Shown: piece after piece, positions 22,259 to 34,865 of the stretch
How the letters are laid out: every line of letters begins with the position of its first letter
Position numbering within the stretch: the first letter of the stretch is position 1
From: Tomocerus qinae
Lineage: Eukaryota > Arthropoda > Collembola > Entomobryomorpha > Tomoceridae
Assembly: GCA_020055645.1 (NCBI GenBank)
Contig: JAECZT010000009.1
Coordinates: forward strand, 62,001-126,000
DNA length: 64,000 nucleotides
Direction of reading: 5' to 3'
Notes under the pieces: generated by a model
Seen by the model: only the letters and a program-made list of their open reading frames with translations
Database searches by the model: none
What the model was told of the DNA's origin: nothing
Translations under genes and position numbers: made by a program

Positions 22259-22764
22259 GTCTCTTAATTTCTGATTGTCAAATGCAATGGAATGGATTAT
22301 GGAAGTCGTGTCGACCGTGTCGTAGAGTAAACGAAATTGTACTGAGGAGCTTTTCAAAAATCTGAATAAAATTATCTATTGACAGAGGAACCTATATATT
22401 TATAGAGGATATACCTTTTATAAAAAATGCGGTCTTTAAAGAATGTTTTTATCGTCAAAGGTGGTTGATATTACAGTACAAGTATTAAGTAGTAGTACGT
22501 ATGTTACCTATAATATTATGTAGAAAACCTCCAGAAATCTAAGATCTAAGAATCTTGATAAAGTTCAATAAAATTAAAATTTAACGCATATTAAATATAT
22601 AAACAATTCAACGCTAATATCAAAAATATTAAGACATCCACGGACTCTGATCAGACCTCGGAAGAAAACCCCGGCTTAAATAATCCTCCAGGCCCAGTAA
22701 ATTATGCAGATTTCTTCTAGAAAAGCCCAGAGTGAGACGCTTCTTTTGCCAGCTTCATCATTAA

Positions 22765-23208
22765 GGTTGCTCATCACGCCTGCATAGCAACCGAATGGGC
22801 CTATCTAAATGCGTGTTAAAAAATGCTTTACATCAAGCTTTATTCCTCCCGAAGATTACGGCCAATTTTTGTGAGACTTACATTTTTGGAATCCTGGACT
22901 ATCGAGGAACACAGGAGGGCGGATGGACTTTTGATATTATTGCTTTAAATGGTGCAAAAAATCAACATTGTATAAAAACTAATACTGATTCACTTTTTTT
23001 GGAATTCGATTTTTTTAAAAGCATTTAAAGCAATAATATCAAAAGTCCATCCGCCCTCCTGTGTTCCTCGATTGTCCAGGATTCCAAAAATGTAAATCCC
23101 ATAAAAATCGGTCGTAATCTTCGGGAGGAATAAAGCTTGATGTAAAGCATCTTTTAACACGCATTTAGATAGGCCCATGCGGTTGCTATGCAGGCGTGAT
23201 GAGCAACC
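22765..23208. mobile_element. Foldback MITE with TTAA target site
   Basis: The arms of about 190 bp start GGTTGCTCATCACGCCTGCA and end in the complement. TTAA is present directly outside both ends (22761-22764 and 23209-23212). TTAA duplication is typical of piggyBac-like elements. Open frames on both strands in the arms are mirror images of each other and not genes. Confidence 0.88.
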
Positions 23209-24056
23209 TTAAGTGTGGGACATACGCGTAGCTATGACACAACAGGCCGTTTTTTGACTATCAAATTCAATGTAATTTTACTTTTTTGCAAAGTCCCTAA
23301 GGATCTGAACTTACTGGACCTACGAAGAAGTGTAAATACCCAAAAAATTCACAGGAACTTTTTAAAGAGAAGTCCTGTCGAAAAGGAGGATATGCATTAA
23401 GAAACTGAGACGGCCATTTTGTAGCCCTTAAAATTTCACCCAGACAACATGTATATGTTCCTATACCTAAAATGAGACCCTGAGGCTGTAGGATTTTTTA
23501 AAGAAAATATAATACATGGCCGGAGTAGGGAAAATTTTTTTTTCAAAAATCGATTTGGAGGGGTTGGCCGGGGATTTTGACACTTTTAAGCATATCCCCA
23601 GAGAGAGGGAAGGTTCCAGCAACTTTTATGAAAAATTTGCGTGTGTTATATTTTTTTTTGATTTTTAAATCAAGTTTGAAAACCACCAAAAACTGACGAT
23701 TTTTGGCCTAATAACTTAGCCGACGGCCGTTATGAGACATACCCATTAACATTACTTATTAGCCTACAATTATAATGCAGGTCGATTTAATATTATCTAC
23801 ATTAAACTTTTAGAAAAATTAGGGTATCCATAGGCCTGTTTGGGCCTATGGATACCCCAATAAATATGGTCAGCCCGCAGCCACCGCGCGCGCTGACACA
23901 AATTATCAATTTTAACCAAATTGGGCGATTTTTAGCACAGTTTACGACTAAAATAATTAGAGTTACATGAAAATTAACATTAGCGCGCAACCACCGCGCG
24001 CGCTGACACAAATCATTCGTTTTGAAGGAATTGAATAATTTTCATCACCCATATGT

Positions 24057-25063
24057 AAAACCTACAGCAAGCCGTAACAGAAGCTCGCCTGATTAAAGGT
24101 TAACGTGTACACATTTTGGTAGACGAAAAGTACTCGCACGTAGCACAAAACCGAACGTACGGATTTTGATCAAACTTTCAGAATTGGGTCTCTATGTATG
24201 TAGCTATGACATATTAAAAATTCAGACATTGATATTATAAGGAAACGAAGCTATATTATTTGAAAAATCAATAAAAAATCTAAATTGATTAATGTTGACT
24301 ATGAAAATCAACAGAAAATCAAAAATTGATTAATGTTGACTATGAAAATCAACAAAACATCAAATTTGATTAATGTTGACTATGAAAATCAACAGAAAAT
24401 CAAAATTGATTAATATTGACTATCAAAATCTATACAAAATTAAAATATATTAATATCGATTATCAAGATCAATGCATAAGAAAATATATTAATATTGACT
24501 ATCAAAGTCAATACATATTGAAAATATATTAATATTAACTATCAAAGTCAATATATAATGAAAATATATTAATATTGACTATCAAAGTCAATGCATAATG
24601 AAAATATATTAATATTGACTATCAAAGTCAATACATAATGAAAATATATTAATATTGACTGTTAAAATCAAGACAAACTTGAAACAGATTCGTTATTTTA
24701 TTTTTGATGGTAATTTTCCGTTTTTGTTATTTTACTATATAATTTTAGTTTTAGTAGGAGCGGTATGATATAGTTTATACTATCCCTAACAATCTATAGG
24801 AAACGGTATTACAATTTTCAATGCCCATTTTTCTACTTTGATTATCAAAATGAAGACAAAGTGAGCGCGCGGTATCTCAGCAACCAAAGGACCGATTAAC
24901 CCCAAAATCAATAGGGATCGTCAGTCTTGCATAGGCATTGTATTTGCCAAGTTTGGTCAATATCCGTCTTTGTGTTCGAAAGTTATCGTGGGTACGGACG
25001 GACGGACGGACGGACGGACAGACTGTGCGATTCTATAAGCGGCCTTATTCAGGCGAGCTAAAA
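24057..25063 (-). mobile_element. Interspersed element, copy B (minus strand)
   Basis: On the minus strand it runs from TTTTAGCTCGCCTGAATAAG to GCTTGCTGTAGGTTTT, like copies A and C. It includes the (CGGA)n stretch at 24990-25015 and a 40-bp tandem array at 24255-24690. It forms one half of the inner part of the palindrome. Confidence 0.85.
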
Positions 25064-25290
25064 TTGACGATGTTTATGACTAAAATAATTAGAGTTACCT
25101 GAAAATTAACATTAGCGCGCAACCACCGCCCGCGCTGACACAAATGATTAGTTTTGAAGGAATTTGATAATTTTCATCAGTCAGATGTAAAAATTGACGC
25201 TGATTACAGATAAAATATTTAGATTTATTACAATTCCTTTAAACTAATAATATGTGTCAGCGCGCGCGGTTGCTGGGCGCTAATATTACG

Positions 25291-26538
25291 TTTTAGCTCG
25301 CCTGAATAAGGCAGCTTATAGAACCGCACAGTCTGTCCGTACGTCCATACGTCCGTCCGTCCCCACGATAACTTTCGAAAGCAATGACGGATATTGACCA
25401 AACTTGGCAAAAACAATGCCTATGGACCACTGACGATCCCTATTGAATTGGGGGTAAATCGGTCCATAGGTTGCTGAGATACCGCGCGCTCACTTTGTCT
25501 TCATTTTGATAGTTAAAGTGAAAAATGGGTATTAAAAAGTTCAATTGCGTTTCCTATAAATTGTTAGCGGGATAGTATAAAATATATCATACCGCTTCTA
25601 CCAAATTTGAGATTTTATAATAAAGTAAATAAAACCAAAATATCACTGCTAAAGGACGGAAAAAAATTTATTTTGGATTTATATTCAATTTTATAGTCAA
25701 ATTTACATTTTTTTTACATCTTTTCATTTTGATAGTTAATATTCACCGATTTTGATTTTCTTTTAAATTTTAATACTCAATATTAGTCAATTATGATTTT
25801 CTGTTGATTTTCATAGTCAACATTAATCAATTTTGATTTTCTGTTAATTTTCATAGTCAACATTAATCATTTTTGATTTTTTGTTAATTTTCATAGTCAA
25901 CATTAATCATTTTTGATTTTCTGTTGATTTTCATAGTCAACATTAATCAACTTTGATTTTCTGTTAATTTTTATAGTCAACATTAATTAATTTTGATTTT
26001 CTGTTGATTTTCATGGTCAACATTAATCAACTTTGATTTTCTGTTTATTTTCATGGTCAACATTAATCAACTTTGATTTTCTGTTAATTTTCATAGTCAA
26101 CATTAATCAATTTTGATTTTCTGTTGATTTTCATGGTCAACATTAATCAACTTTGATTTTCTGTTGATTTTCATAGTCAATATTAATCAACTTTGATTTT
26201 CTGTTGATTTTCATAGTCAACATTAATCAATTTTGATTTTCTGTTAATTTTTATAGTCAACATTAATCAATTTTGATTTTCTGTTGATTTTCATAGTCAA
26301 CATTAATCAATTTTGATTTTCTGTTGATTTTTCAAATAATATAGCTTCGTTTCCTTATAATATCAATGTCTGAATTTTTAATATGTCATAGCTACATATA
26401 TAAAGACCCAATTCTGAAAGTTTGATCAAAATCCGTACGCTCGGTTTTGTGCTACGTTCGAGTACTTTTCGTCTACCAAAATGTGTACACGTTATTCTTT
26501 AATCAGGCGAGCTTCTGTTACGGCTTGCTGTAGGTTTT
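25291..26538 (+). mobile_element. Interspersed element, copy C
   Basis: It has the same ends as copies A and B. The 40-bp tandem array (25740-26330, about 15 units of TTGATTTTCTGTTGATTTTC type) is its main internal feature. This copy preserves the empty site of the hAT-like insertion found in copy A. Confidence 0.87.
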
Positions 26539-27078
26539 TCATAAATCAAATGATTTTATCCGTAATCAGCGTCAATTTTTACATCTGGGTGATGAAAATT
26601 ATCCAATTCCTTCAAAGCGAATGATTTGTGTCAGCGCGCGCGGTGGTAGCGCGCTAATGTTTAAGTTTAATGTAGGTAGTATTAAATCGACCTGCATTAT
26701 AATTGTAGGCTAATAAGTAATGTTAATGGGTATGTCTCATAACGGCCGTCGGCTAAGTTATGAGGCCAAAAATCGTCGGTTTTTGGTGGTTTACAAACTT
26801 GATTTAAAAATCAAAAAAAATTATAACACACGCAAATTTTTCATAAAAGTTGCTGGAACCTTCCCTCTCTCTGGGGATATGCTTAAAAGTGTCAAAATCC
26901 CCGGCCAACCCCTCCAAATTGATTTTTGAAAAAAAACTACTCCGGCCATGTATTATATTTTCTTTAAAAAATCCTACAGCCTCAGTGTCTCATTTTAGGT
27001 AGGAACATATACATTTTGTCTGGGTGAAATTTTAAGGGCTACAAGACCTCTACTCCAGTTTCTTATTGCATATCCTCC

Positions 27079-27197
27079 TTTGACATTTTCCATCTTTGTA
27101 TTGAAAAAATCGCGGTTTCAAAGTTAAAAACACTAAAATATGAGTTTTTTGCAATTTTGAAACCGCGATATTTTCAATACAAAGATGGAAAATGTCA
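27079..27197. mobile_element. Small hairpin MITE present only in the right palindrome arm
   Basis: TTTGACATTTTCCATCTTTG and its complement form the two ends of a 119-bp hairpin. The mirror position in the left arm (about 23385) reads straight through (CGAAAAGGAGGATATGC), which is the empty site. Confidence 0.8.
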
Positions 27198-28481
27198 AAT
27201 TTTCGACAGGACTTCTCTTTAGAAAGTTCATGTGAATTTTTTGGGTATTTACACTTCTTCGTAGGTCCAGTAAGTTCAGATCCTTGGGACTTTGCTAAAA
27301 ATGTCATACAATTTTTTCACTTGTATCTTTTTGTCCATGATGTACATGGTAATCAAGGGGTTTAGTGATACGTGTGTATCCATAGAGATTTTCTAATTTG
27401 CGAATCTATACACTTTTGGATTGCTTTTTCTTTCAGTTTGTATAGTGGTGCACCTTAAGGGCCGTGTTCCTTTATTAATTCGAAATTCGAAAGTTTGAAA
27501 TATTTCGAAATTCAAACAAAAACATGCTTCTAATGTTAGCCGAAACCCAAAGCCCTACCAACCGACAAGCTAACTGTATAAGGAGATATGCAAACACTCG
27601 ACAATAGTGCAATACTCAAAATAACAATACTGTTACAATTATCGCTACGCGATATTTTTCAAATAATAACCGCAGTGAAAATCGCTTCTGATTGGTCGAT
27701 GCATTTTTGAAATTGACCAATCAGAGCACAGGATTCCATAGCAAAATTTTATATGATTTTCATAAATCATTCCCAAGGGAAATATTTATTTTAACACTGA
27801 ACTTTGAACTACAGACTTGTGATAGGATAGGAATATACGGACTCACACTTTTAGCACAATCGCAAACTAATACACTGCACTCAACTCTATGATGCTTACT
27901 TGCTGAACAGAGCAACTGCTTGCATGTGTTACAATTGATTATTACTTCACTAAGCAGTCTGAACAAACATATAATAATCATAACATTTTGCATAAATATT
28001 ATCACCACTACTACACTCCGTATTCATCTTTCTCTATGAAGTAGTACAAACTAATTAATTAGATTTACTTTTAAAATTACAATTACAAGATATATGATTG
28101 AAAATAAATATTTTGCATAATTTTTTTTAGCATAATCGCAAACTAATACAGTGTACTATAAATTAATAAATTACAGACTAACTAATTTACTTACTGAACA
28201 GAGCAACTGCTTGCATCTACTCTACTATTGGGACTTTGGTGTCGACGTGTGACTCGATGACTCATCGCATCGCTTGCTTTCCTTCCACTCCGCACACTCA
28301 GCCGGAGCCAAAAGTTCGGCGGAGCCTAAGCGGATACTATAAACACGAATTAGCAGGTGCCAAAGGTTCGGCGGAGCCTAAGGTGCTATGAGACCTCCGA
28401 TGCTATTGCACCATTAAACACCCAATTTTATTTAGTCGAGTATGAACACAGCCAAAACATAACCATTGTCGGCGCCCCATT

Positions 28482-29260
28482 CGAATTTATCCGGATAAAA
28501 TCGAGGTCCTCCGAAAAAATTCGAGGCCCATGAATAAATTCGAGGTCCTCCGAATAAAATCAAGGTCCTCCGAATAAATTCGAGGTCCTCCGAATAAATT
28601 CAAGGTCCTCCGAATAAATTCGAGGTCCTCCGAATAAATTCGAGGTCCTCCGAATAAATTCGAGGTCCTCCGAATAAATTCAAGGTCCTCCGAATAAATT
28701 CGAGGTCCTCCGAATAAATTCAAGGTCCTCCGAATAAATTCAAGGTCCTCCGAATAAATTCAAGGTCCTCCGAATAAATTCGAGATCCTCCGAATAAATT
28801 CAAGATCCTCCGAATAAATTCAAGGTCCTCCGAATAAATTCCAGTTACTCCGAATAAATTCGAGTTACTCCGAATAAATTCGAGTTACTCCGAATAAATT
28901 CGAGTTACTCCGAATAAATTCGAGCTACTCCGAATAAATTCGAGTTACTCCGAATAAATTCGAGTTACTCCGAATAAATTCGAGTTACTCCGAATAAATT
29001 CGAGTTACTCCGAATAAATTCGAGTTACTCCGAATAAATTCGAGTTACTCCGAATAAATTCGAGTTACTCCGAATAAATTCGAGTTACTCCGAATAAATT
29101 CGAGTTACTCCGAATAAATTCGAGTTACTCCGAATAAATTCGAGTTACTCCGAATAAATTCGAGTTACTCCGAATAAATTCGAGAAGCTCCGAATAAACT
29201 CGAGAAGCTCCGAATAAACTCGAGAAGCTCCGAATAAATTCGAGAAGCTCCGCAGAAATT
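28482..29260. repeat. 20-bp minisatellite with three variant blocks (about 39 copies)
   Basis: The unit is CGAATAAATTCGAGGTCCTC. The second half changes in blocks: GAGGTCCTC (to about 28845), GAGTTACTC (28846-29175), GAGAAGCTC (29176-29250). The open minus frame across it (NLFGGPRIYSEDLEFIRRTS repeats) exists because 3 x 20 bp is 20 codons and is not a supported gene. Confidence 0.95.
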
Positions 29261-29439
29261 TAAAAACCGCCGTAAAATTCGAGAACTTTCGAATAAAATC
29301 GAGTTCCTCTAAATAAATTCGAGAAATTCAAATATTATTAATTAAATTTGAATATTTTAGAATAAATAAAAGTGTTTAAGTAGGCTTTTAATATAACCAG
29401 TGTTTCTGTAATGAAATCATTATACATCAGATGATGTTT

Positions 29440-29800
29440 TAGCCTTCCTGACGAGGTTATAGAACCACTCAGTCTGTCCGTACCCACGATAATTTTCAAA
29501 TCCAATGACGGGTATTGATCAAACTTGGCAAAAACAATGCCTATGGTTATTTCTACTGATTATTATTTCTATTGATTCTGGAATACGTCAGTCCATTTAA
29601 TTGGTTTTCAGATACCGCTCCCTCACTTTGACTTGATTTTGATAGTATAATTAGAAAATAGGCCTTAAAAGTTTATATTTTTCCTAAATTAGATAGTATT
29701 AATTATGTCACATTGGTTATAACAAACTTAATGTTTCATAATAAACCATTGAAAAACGGAAATATAACTTACTTTCGAAATTTATCATACACAGCCATTC
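29440..29800. repeat. Diverged 5' fragment of the AGCTCGCC element
   Basis: AGAACC.CTCAGTCTGTCCGTA, CCACGATAA.TTTC and CAAACTTGGCAAAAACAATG match, in order, the left part of copy C at 25320-25425. The fragment lies inside the 2.97-kb element and has no far end. Confidence 0.7.
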
Positions 29801-31733
29801 GAAATAAGCTAGATATTGTTGTTACTGCCAGGGTTTATTGACGGGCTCGTGTATTACAAATTTGATTATTACTTCACTATTATAAGCAGTCTGAACATAC
29901 AAAATCATAACATTTTGAAAACTATTATTATGTACTAGATACTTTAAAGTATACTAAGACGTAACTATTACGTAGTACGATGTTTAAGCACAATTTAAAT
30001 ATTTAAATATCTACCACCTGACAGACCTGTACTATCTGACTGACATATCCAACTAGACTGACCTATCCAACTAGACTGATCTATCCCACTAGACTGACCT
30101 ATCCCACTAGACTGACTTATCCCACTTGACTTTCAATCATATCTTGTAATTGTAATTTTAAAAGTAAATCTAATTAATTAGTTTGTACTACTTCATAGAG
30201 AAAGATGAATACGGAGTGTAGTAGTGGTGATAATATTTATGCAAAATGTTATGATTATATGTTTGTTCAGACTGCTTAGTGAAGTAATAATCAATTGTAA
30301 AACATGAAAGCAATTACTCTGTTCAGCAAGTAAGCATCATAGAGTTAGTGCAGTGTATTAGTTTGCGATTATGCTAAAAATGTGAGTCCGTTATTTTCCT
30401 ATCCTATCACAAGTCTGTAGTTCAAAGTTCAGTGTTAAAATAAATATTTCCCTTGGGAATGATTTATGAAAATCATATAAAATTTCGCTATGGAATCCTG
30501 TGCTCTGATTGGTCAATTTCAAAAATGCATCGACCAATCAGAAGCGATTTTCACTGCGGTTATTATTTGAAAAATATCGCGTAGCGATAATTGTAACAGT
30601 AAGTTCCGAATTTTGAATGGGATTTGTAGCTGTTTAACAATGGGAGCCAATAGCAACAGCTATCAGACAGAATTTTCATAAATGTAGGCTCCTACCACTT
30701 TTGGTGAAGTCATGTTTTGTTTTGCTCTCCTTCTGCATCCAGTTTGAATAGGATAAAACCAAAGGGAACGGTGCATGGCTGTATCCATGACCACGGGCTT
30801 CTCCCAGCTAAAAGTTAACTGAATATCAAACAGGCTGTACAAAAAGGCTGAATTGGCCACGATATCACCTTGGTGCACATTAATGTTATTTCGAGTTGTC
30901 GTATTGCACTTTGCACTCTCCTATGGGACAGTAATCCGTAACCATGGGTTCGAATTACTGTACTGTAATACAAGCAGGGTTGCGGTATCCGGATAGGAAG
31001 GTGTGGACGAAATGGATAAAAGGGTTTTTATCCACTGGAAAAAATTAATTTTATCCGGATGAAATTAATTTTATCCGGACAAAATGGTTGTGTTTAGTGG
31101 ACGAAATGGTTTTGTCCACTGGACAAAATCAATTTCATCCGGACAAAACGCAACCCTGAATACAAGCAATGACACGATGAAAATTCGCAAGGCAAATTGA
31201 CTACACCAGCGTTGGCATAGAGAAAAGCTCAATGCTCCAGCTCCATCGCTTCAATTTGTCGGATATTCATGACCTACACATCCGGTCAAGTGCAATGCAA
31301 TTTACATTTTACACTTTTTCATGAAACTCTCTTCGCATTTGCTTCAAAATTGGCGAAAGTTCTAGCCCGATTTTCTAGTGTAGTACACGGTTGGAATGGC
31401 AAACGCATTGGCAAGGGCTGTATCCGAGAAAATTTTAGATATTCCTCCCAGTTTTTTTATATTTTATATTTTAATGTTGAATTCTTGACAAGATTTGGAC
31501 AACATTTTCAATCATTGCTGATGCCGAATCATTTAAGAATATCGTAAATTTTCGTGGATACAGCCCTAGACAATGCGTTTGTCATTCCGACCATGTATTA
31601 CAATAGAAAATCGGGTCAGAACTTTAGCCAATTTTGAACGATGTACAAAAGATGATTCTAACGTATTTTGATAGTCAATTGGGTTTTCCAAAAGTCAGGA
31701 ACACGGAGAAACGCTTGTATTAAGGTGGCTGTT

Positions 31734-33127
31734 CCTTTATTATTTCGAAATTCGAAGTTTTGAAATATTTCGAAATTCGAATAAAAATATGCTCTAAATA
31801 GTAGCCGAAATCCATAGCCCTACTAACCGACAAACTAACTAAGGATGCAAACACAAGACAGCAGTGCAATATACTCAAAATAACAAAATGTTTACGTTTA
31901 CACACAAGTTTCATAATAAAATTTTGAATGGGTTATGTAGCTGTTTAACACAGGGAGCCAATAGCAACAGTAATCTGCAGAATCTTCATAAATGTAGCTC
32001 CTACCACTTTTGGTGAAGTCAATAAGAGGATGTGTTTTGTTTTGCTCTCCTTCTTAAAACCGAGGGGATCAGTGGCTGTATCCATGACCACGGGCTTCTC
32101 CCAGCCCGTGGACTGAATGCACCCAGCTAGACTTCAATCAAACAGGCTGCAGAAAAAGGCTGACTTGGCCAATGACAACACTTGGTGCACATTTGCACTC
32201 ATGTAGTGTTATTTCGAGTATTTTCGTATTGCACTGCTAGATCTCTTGCGACAGTAATCCGTAACCATGGGATCGAATTACTGTAGTGTGATATAAGTAA
32301 TTTTATTACATAACTAGCTGAATCCTAGCACACAAAGTGTGCTAGAAAATGTTGAAATCAGTAAATTTCTAGCGACTGCGCATTGGCCCGAAATTCATAG
32401 ACCGTTGATTGGACTCAGTACTGATAGTCTAAGTCTAGTCCTTACTCATTAATTGCAAAATATTACCCTTACTCATTAATTACAAAATATTACGGACAAA
32501 TATACAAACCTTAATACATTAATACAAAAAAAAATCCATGCGCATGCCCCACTTTATGTTTAAAAGATTATGTTTATGTAGAGTAAAGATTGAAATTCGC
32601 AGGGCAAATTGACTACACTAGCGTTGACATAGAGAAAAGTTCAATGCTCTGTCTCATGTTAGTCCATCGCTTCAATCTGTCGGATATTCATGACCTGCAA
32701 ATCCGGTCAAGTATGAAGCAGTTTACATTTCACTTTTTCATGAAACTCTCTTTGCCATTCTTGCAATAACTTCCAGAGTTTTACTCCGATTTTCTAATGA
32801 AGTACATTTTCGGAAAGGTAAAATCATTGGCTAGGATTTAATTTGTGAAAATTTTCGATTATTGCCTCAGTTTTTATACATGTCACACTTTAATGATGAC
32901 ATCTGGATAGAAATTCGCATAAAATTTTGAACCATTTCTACTGCTAAATAATCAAAAAAATCGAAAATTTTCACAAATTAAATCCTGGCCAATGTTTTTA
33001 CCTTTCCGAAAATGTACTTCATTAGAAAATCGGAGTAAAACTCTGGAAGTTATTACAAGAATGGCAAAAAATTTTAACATGTATTTTGATAGTCACCAGA
33101 GATTCCCAAATCGTATACACAATCACC
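31734..33127 (+). mobile_element. TTAA-type non-autonomous element, complete copy B (1.39 kb)
   Basis: TTAA flanks it on both sides (31730-31733 and 33128-33131). Ends are GGTGGCTGTTCC and ATACACAATCACC, a short inverted GGTG-xx-TGT repeat. The last ~400 bp form a hairpin (32755-32880 against 32945-33067, with TTTTACTCCGATTTTCTAAT in the stem). Three copies in the window (A, B, C) define the family. TTAA specificity suggests piggyBac-type mobilisation. Confidence 0.82.
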
Positions 33128-33131
33128 TTAA

Positions 33132-33869
33132 GGTACGCGTATATTCGATAAAATGTATGAATTTGACTATTTCATCAATAACAAAATCTCTATGGATATT
33201 ATTAAAATTAGAGATAGTACCTCAAAAAATCCAACTCTAAAGCCCGTGCAGTTGTAGACTAAATGGACTGTACTGTAAGTATAAGGAAATACCTCGATAA
33301 TAATTTTTCCAGAATTGGTAGATTTGTATGGGTACTTTGTCCCTCTTTCTGTGTCTATCTATTTATCTATATCTACCTATTTCTCCATGTATTTAAAGAT
33401 TTCCTCATAACTTTCGACAGGAGGGGCATATTTGAATGAATGAAACAAGAAGTCAAAAGGTCGTCTGACCAAGGATTGCAATAAAAATATTTCCAAATAT
33501 TAGACGTCAATTCCCGTACGACCTCACATTTTTCTTATCCTTCTAGGTACCTTTTTTCTTATTTTGAACGAACATCTGCAATGAAACTATTTCCGAAAAT
33601 TCGAACCCACGTACGACCTTATTTTTGGTACTTCTTTGTGGTCTACTTATTTATAACAGCATATCTCCACCTGATTGAACCAACGTGACTGCAACGAAAC
33701 CAATTTAATTAACTGATTTCATCTGTAGTCATACAATATTTGTAAATGCAGTATTCAGTATGCATATTTCAATACAGGGCCAAATCTGGTCAAACAACAA
33801 TTGACAATTTATTCAGCCCAACACCCGTTGAGCTTATCATTGACAATGTGAGACAAAGTCAAAAGTTCT
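33132..33869. other. No supported gene
   Basis: AT-rich sequence with a short TCTATCTATTTATCTATATC stretch at about 33352. I see no exon or clear element. Confidence 0.5.
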
Positions 33870-34170
33870 ACTTTTTTTAGGAAGTTTGGATCTCCTCTGG
33901 GGCTTCTAAACCTACAAAAAAAGTGTAAATACAAAGAAGATTCGTCGAAAGCTGAACTACAATCTCACTGTGGAAAATCTGACATTTCTACCTTGGATAT
34001 TAAGATATCTTCAATTGATTTGCAAACGTTAATAACTTAATATCCAAAATAGATATGTCAGATTTTCCACAGTGAGATTGTAGTTCAGCTTTCGACGAAC
34101 TTTCTTTGTATTTACACTTTTTTTGTAGGTTTAGAAGCCCCAGAGGAGATCCAAACTTCCTAAAAAAAGT
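33870..34170. mobile_element. Foldback MITE (301 bp)
   Basis: The arms of about 138 bp start ACTTTTTTTAGGAAGTTTGG and end with the complement. The centre holds a second inner hairpin (GATATTAAG...CTTAATATC). No clear target-site duplication. Confidence 0.8.
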
Positions 34171-34427
34171 TAACATGGAATATGATAGTCAGAGTAATTG
34201 GTCGTTTCCAGGAATACCTTATTCTTAAGAGTTCAGTCATTCAGTCAGGTTACAGGTTAAAATGGCTAATAGTATAATAGTGCATAGTGGATCCAAGAAT
34301 CTATCGATTATGCCAAAAATTGTCCATAGTTCCATTCCATCCATCCTTCCATCCGATCTCATGCATCCTCCTTCCAAGTTCCAGCCAGCTCCAGTTCAAT
34401 TCAATTCAGGGCAGGGGTACTAATCTT

Positions 34428-34501
34428 CCCTCTGGCGGAAAGATTAGTATTCTCTGTTACGCCAGCGGCTCTCCCTCTGGCGGAAAGATTAGTATTCTCT
34501 G
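34428..34501. repeat. Duplicated 29-bp block upstream of LARS
   Basis: CCCTCTGGCGGAAAGATTAG followed by TATTCTCTG occurs at 34428-34456 and 34473-34501, period 45 bp. It lies in a more GC-rich stretch that is the likely LARS promoter or first exon. Confidence 0.7.
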
Positions 34502-34744
34502 ACACGCATCGAAGGCATCTCAGACTCAGAGGAACGTACTAAATGCTGAGTCTGGAATGTGAGTGAGAGTGAGAGTAGCACATCCATATGTACCCAACAA
34601 ATTGAATTCGCAGAGCGGCATTTCAATTTTTGCAGTGTGTGTGAAGTGATGTGAAGTTATGAAACTGATGAAAGTGCTCTACGTGAACATAAGTTGGCAA
34701 CATATTGGAATTTTGCATCAGCCTGTCTTCTAGGGCTAAACCAG

Positions 34745-34860
34745 GTAATTAATAATGAAGCAGTGAAATAATATATTTGTTACCTAATATTAATATATTC
34801 TAATTTAATTAAGCTGTGAATGCAAATTTTTATAAATTAATTCATGGTTTTGTTTGACAG
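34745..34860 (+). other. Probable 5' untranslated-region intron of LARS
   Basis: AACCAG|GTAATT (34745) and TTTGACAG|AGTAAATGG (ends 34860) would remove 116 nt and place the start codon 5 nt into the next exon. Supported by consensus splice sites only. Confidence 0.5.
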
Positions 34861-34865
34861 AGTAA

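Larger units (their letters stand above)
23265..27305. repeat. ~4-kb inverted duplication (giant palindrome)
   Basis: The outer arms (about 23265-23815 and 26650-27305) are inverted copies, as are element copies B and C further in. The centre lies near 25180-25290. Arm identity is high but not perfect, with small indels and one MITE present in the right arm only. Any short frame in the arms appears on both strands and is not supported as a gene. Confidence 0.88.
27630..30599. mobile_element. 2.97-kb element with ~470-bp terminal inverted repeats, TA target
   Basis: The arms 27630-28105 and 30125-30599 are inverted copies starting CTGTTACAATTATCGCTACG. TA is present outside each end (27628-27629 and 30600-30601). 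Inserted within copy A of the TTAA-type element: the flanking host sequences join up when it is removed. Inside are a 20-bp minisatellite and a diverged fragment of the AGCTCGCC element. No transposase frame is present. Confidence 0.87.
27459..31706 (+). mobile_element. TTAA-type non-autonomous element, copy A, split by a later insertion
   Basis: It begins after TTAA (27455-27458) with GGGCCGTGTTCC and ends near GGAACACGG (31698-31706). Its parts 27459-27627 and 30602-31706 match successive parts of the intact copy at 31734-33127. The gap between them is the 2.97-kb element with long inverted repeats. An internal hairpin (about 31335-31620) mirrors the hairpin of copy B. Confidence 0.72.

Noticed and set aside
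22795-23178. Pair of similar ORFs beginning MGLSKCVLK on opposite strands
   Set aside because: They are the two arms of a foldback MITE translated in opposite directions.
28487-28723. Regular 20-residue repeat protein on the minus strand
   Set aside because: Product of a 20-bp minisatellite read in one frame; no start context, no flanking exon.
28482-29260. CRISPR-like regular array
   Set aside because: Units are contiguous 20-mers without unique spacers, in an animal genome.
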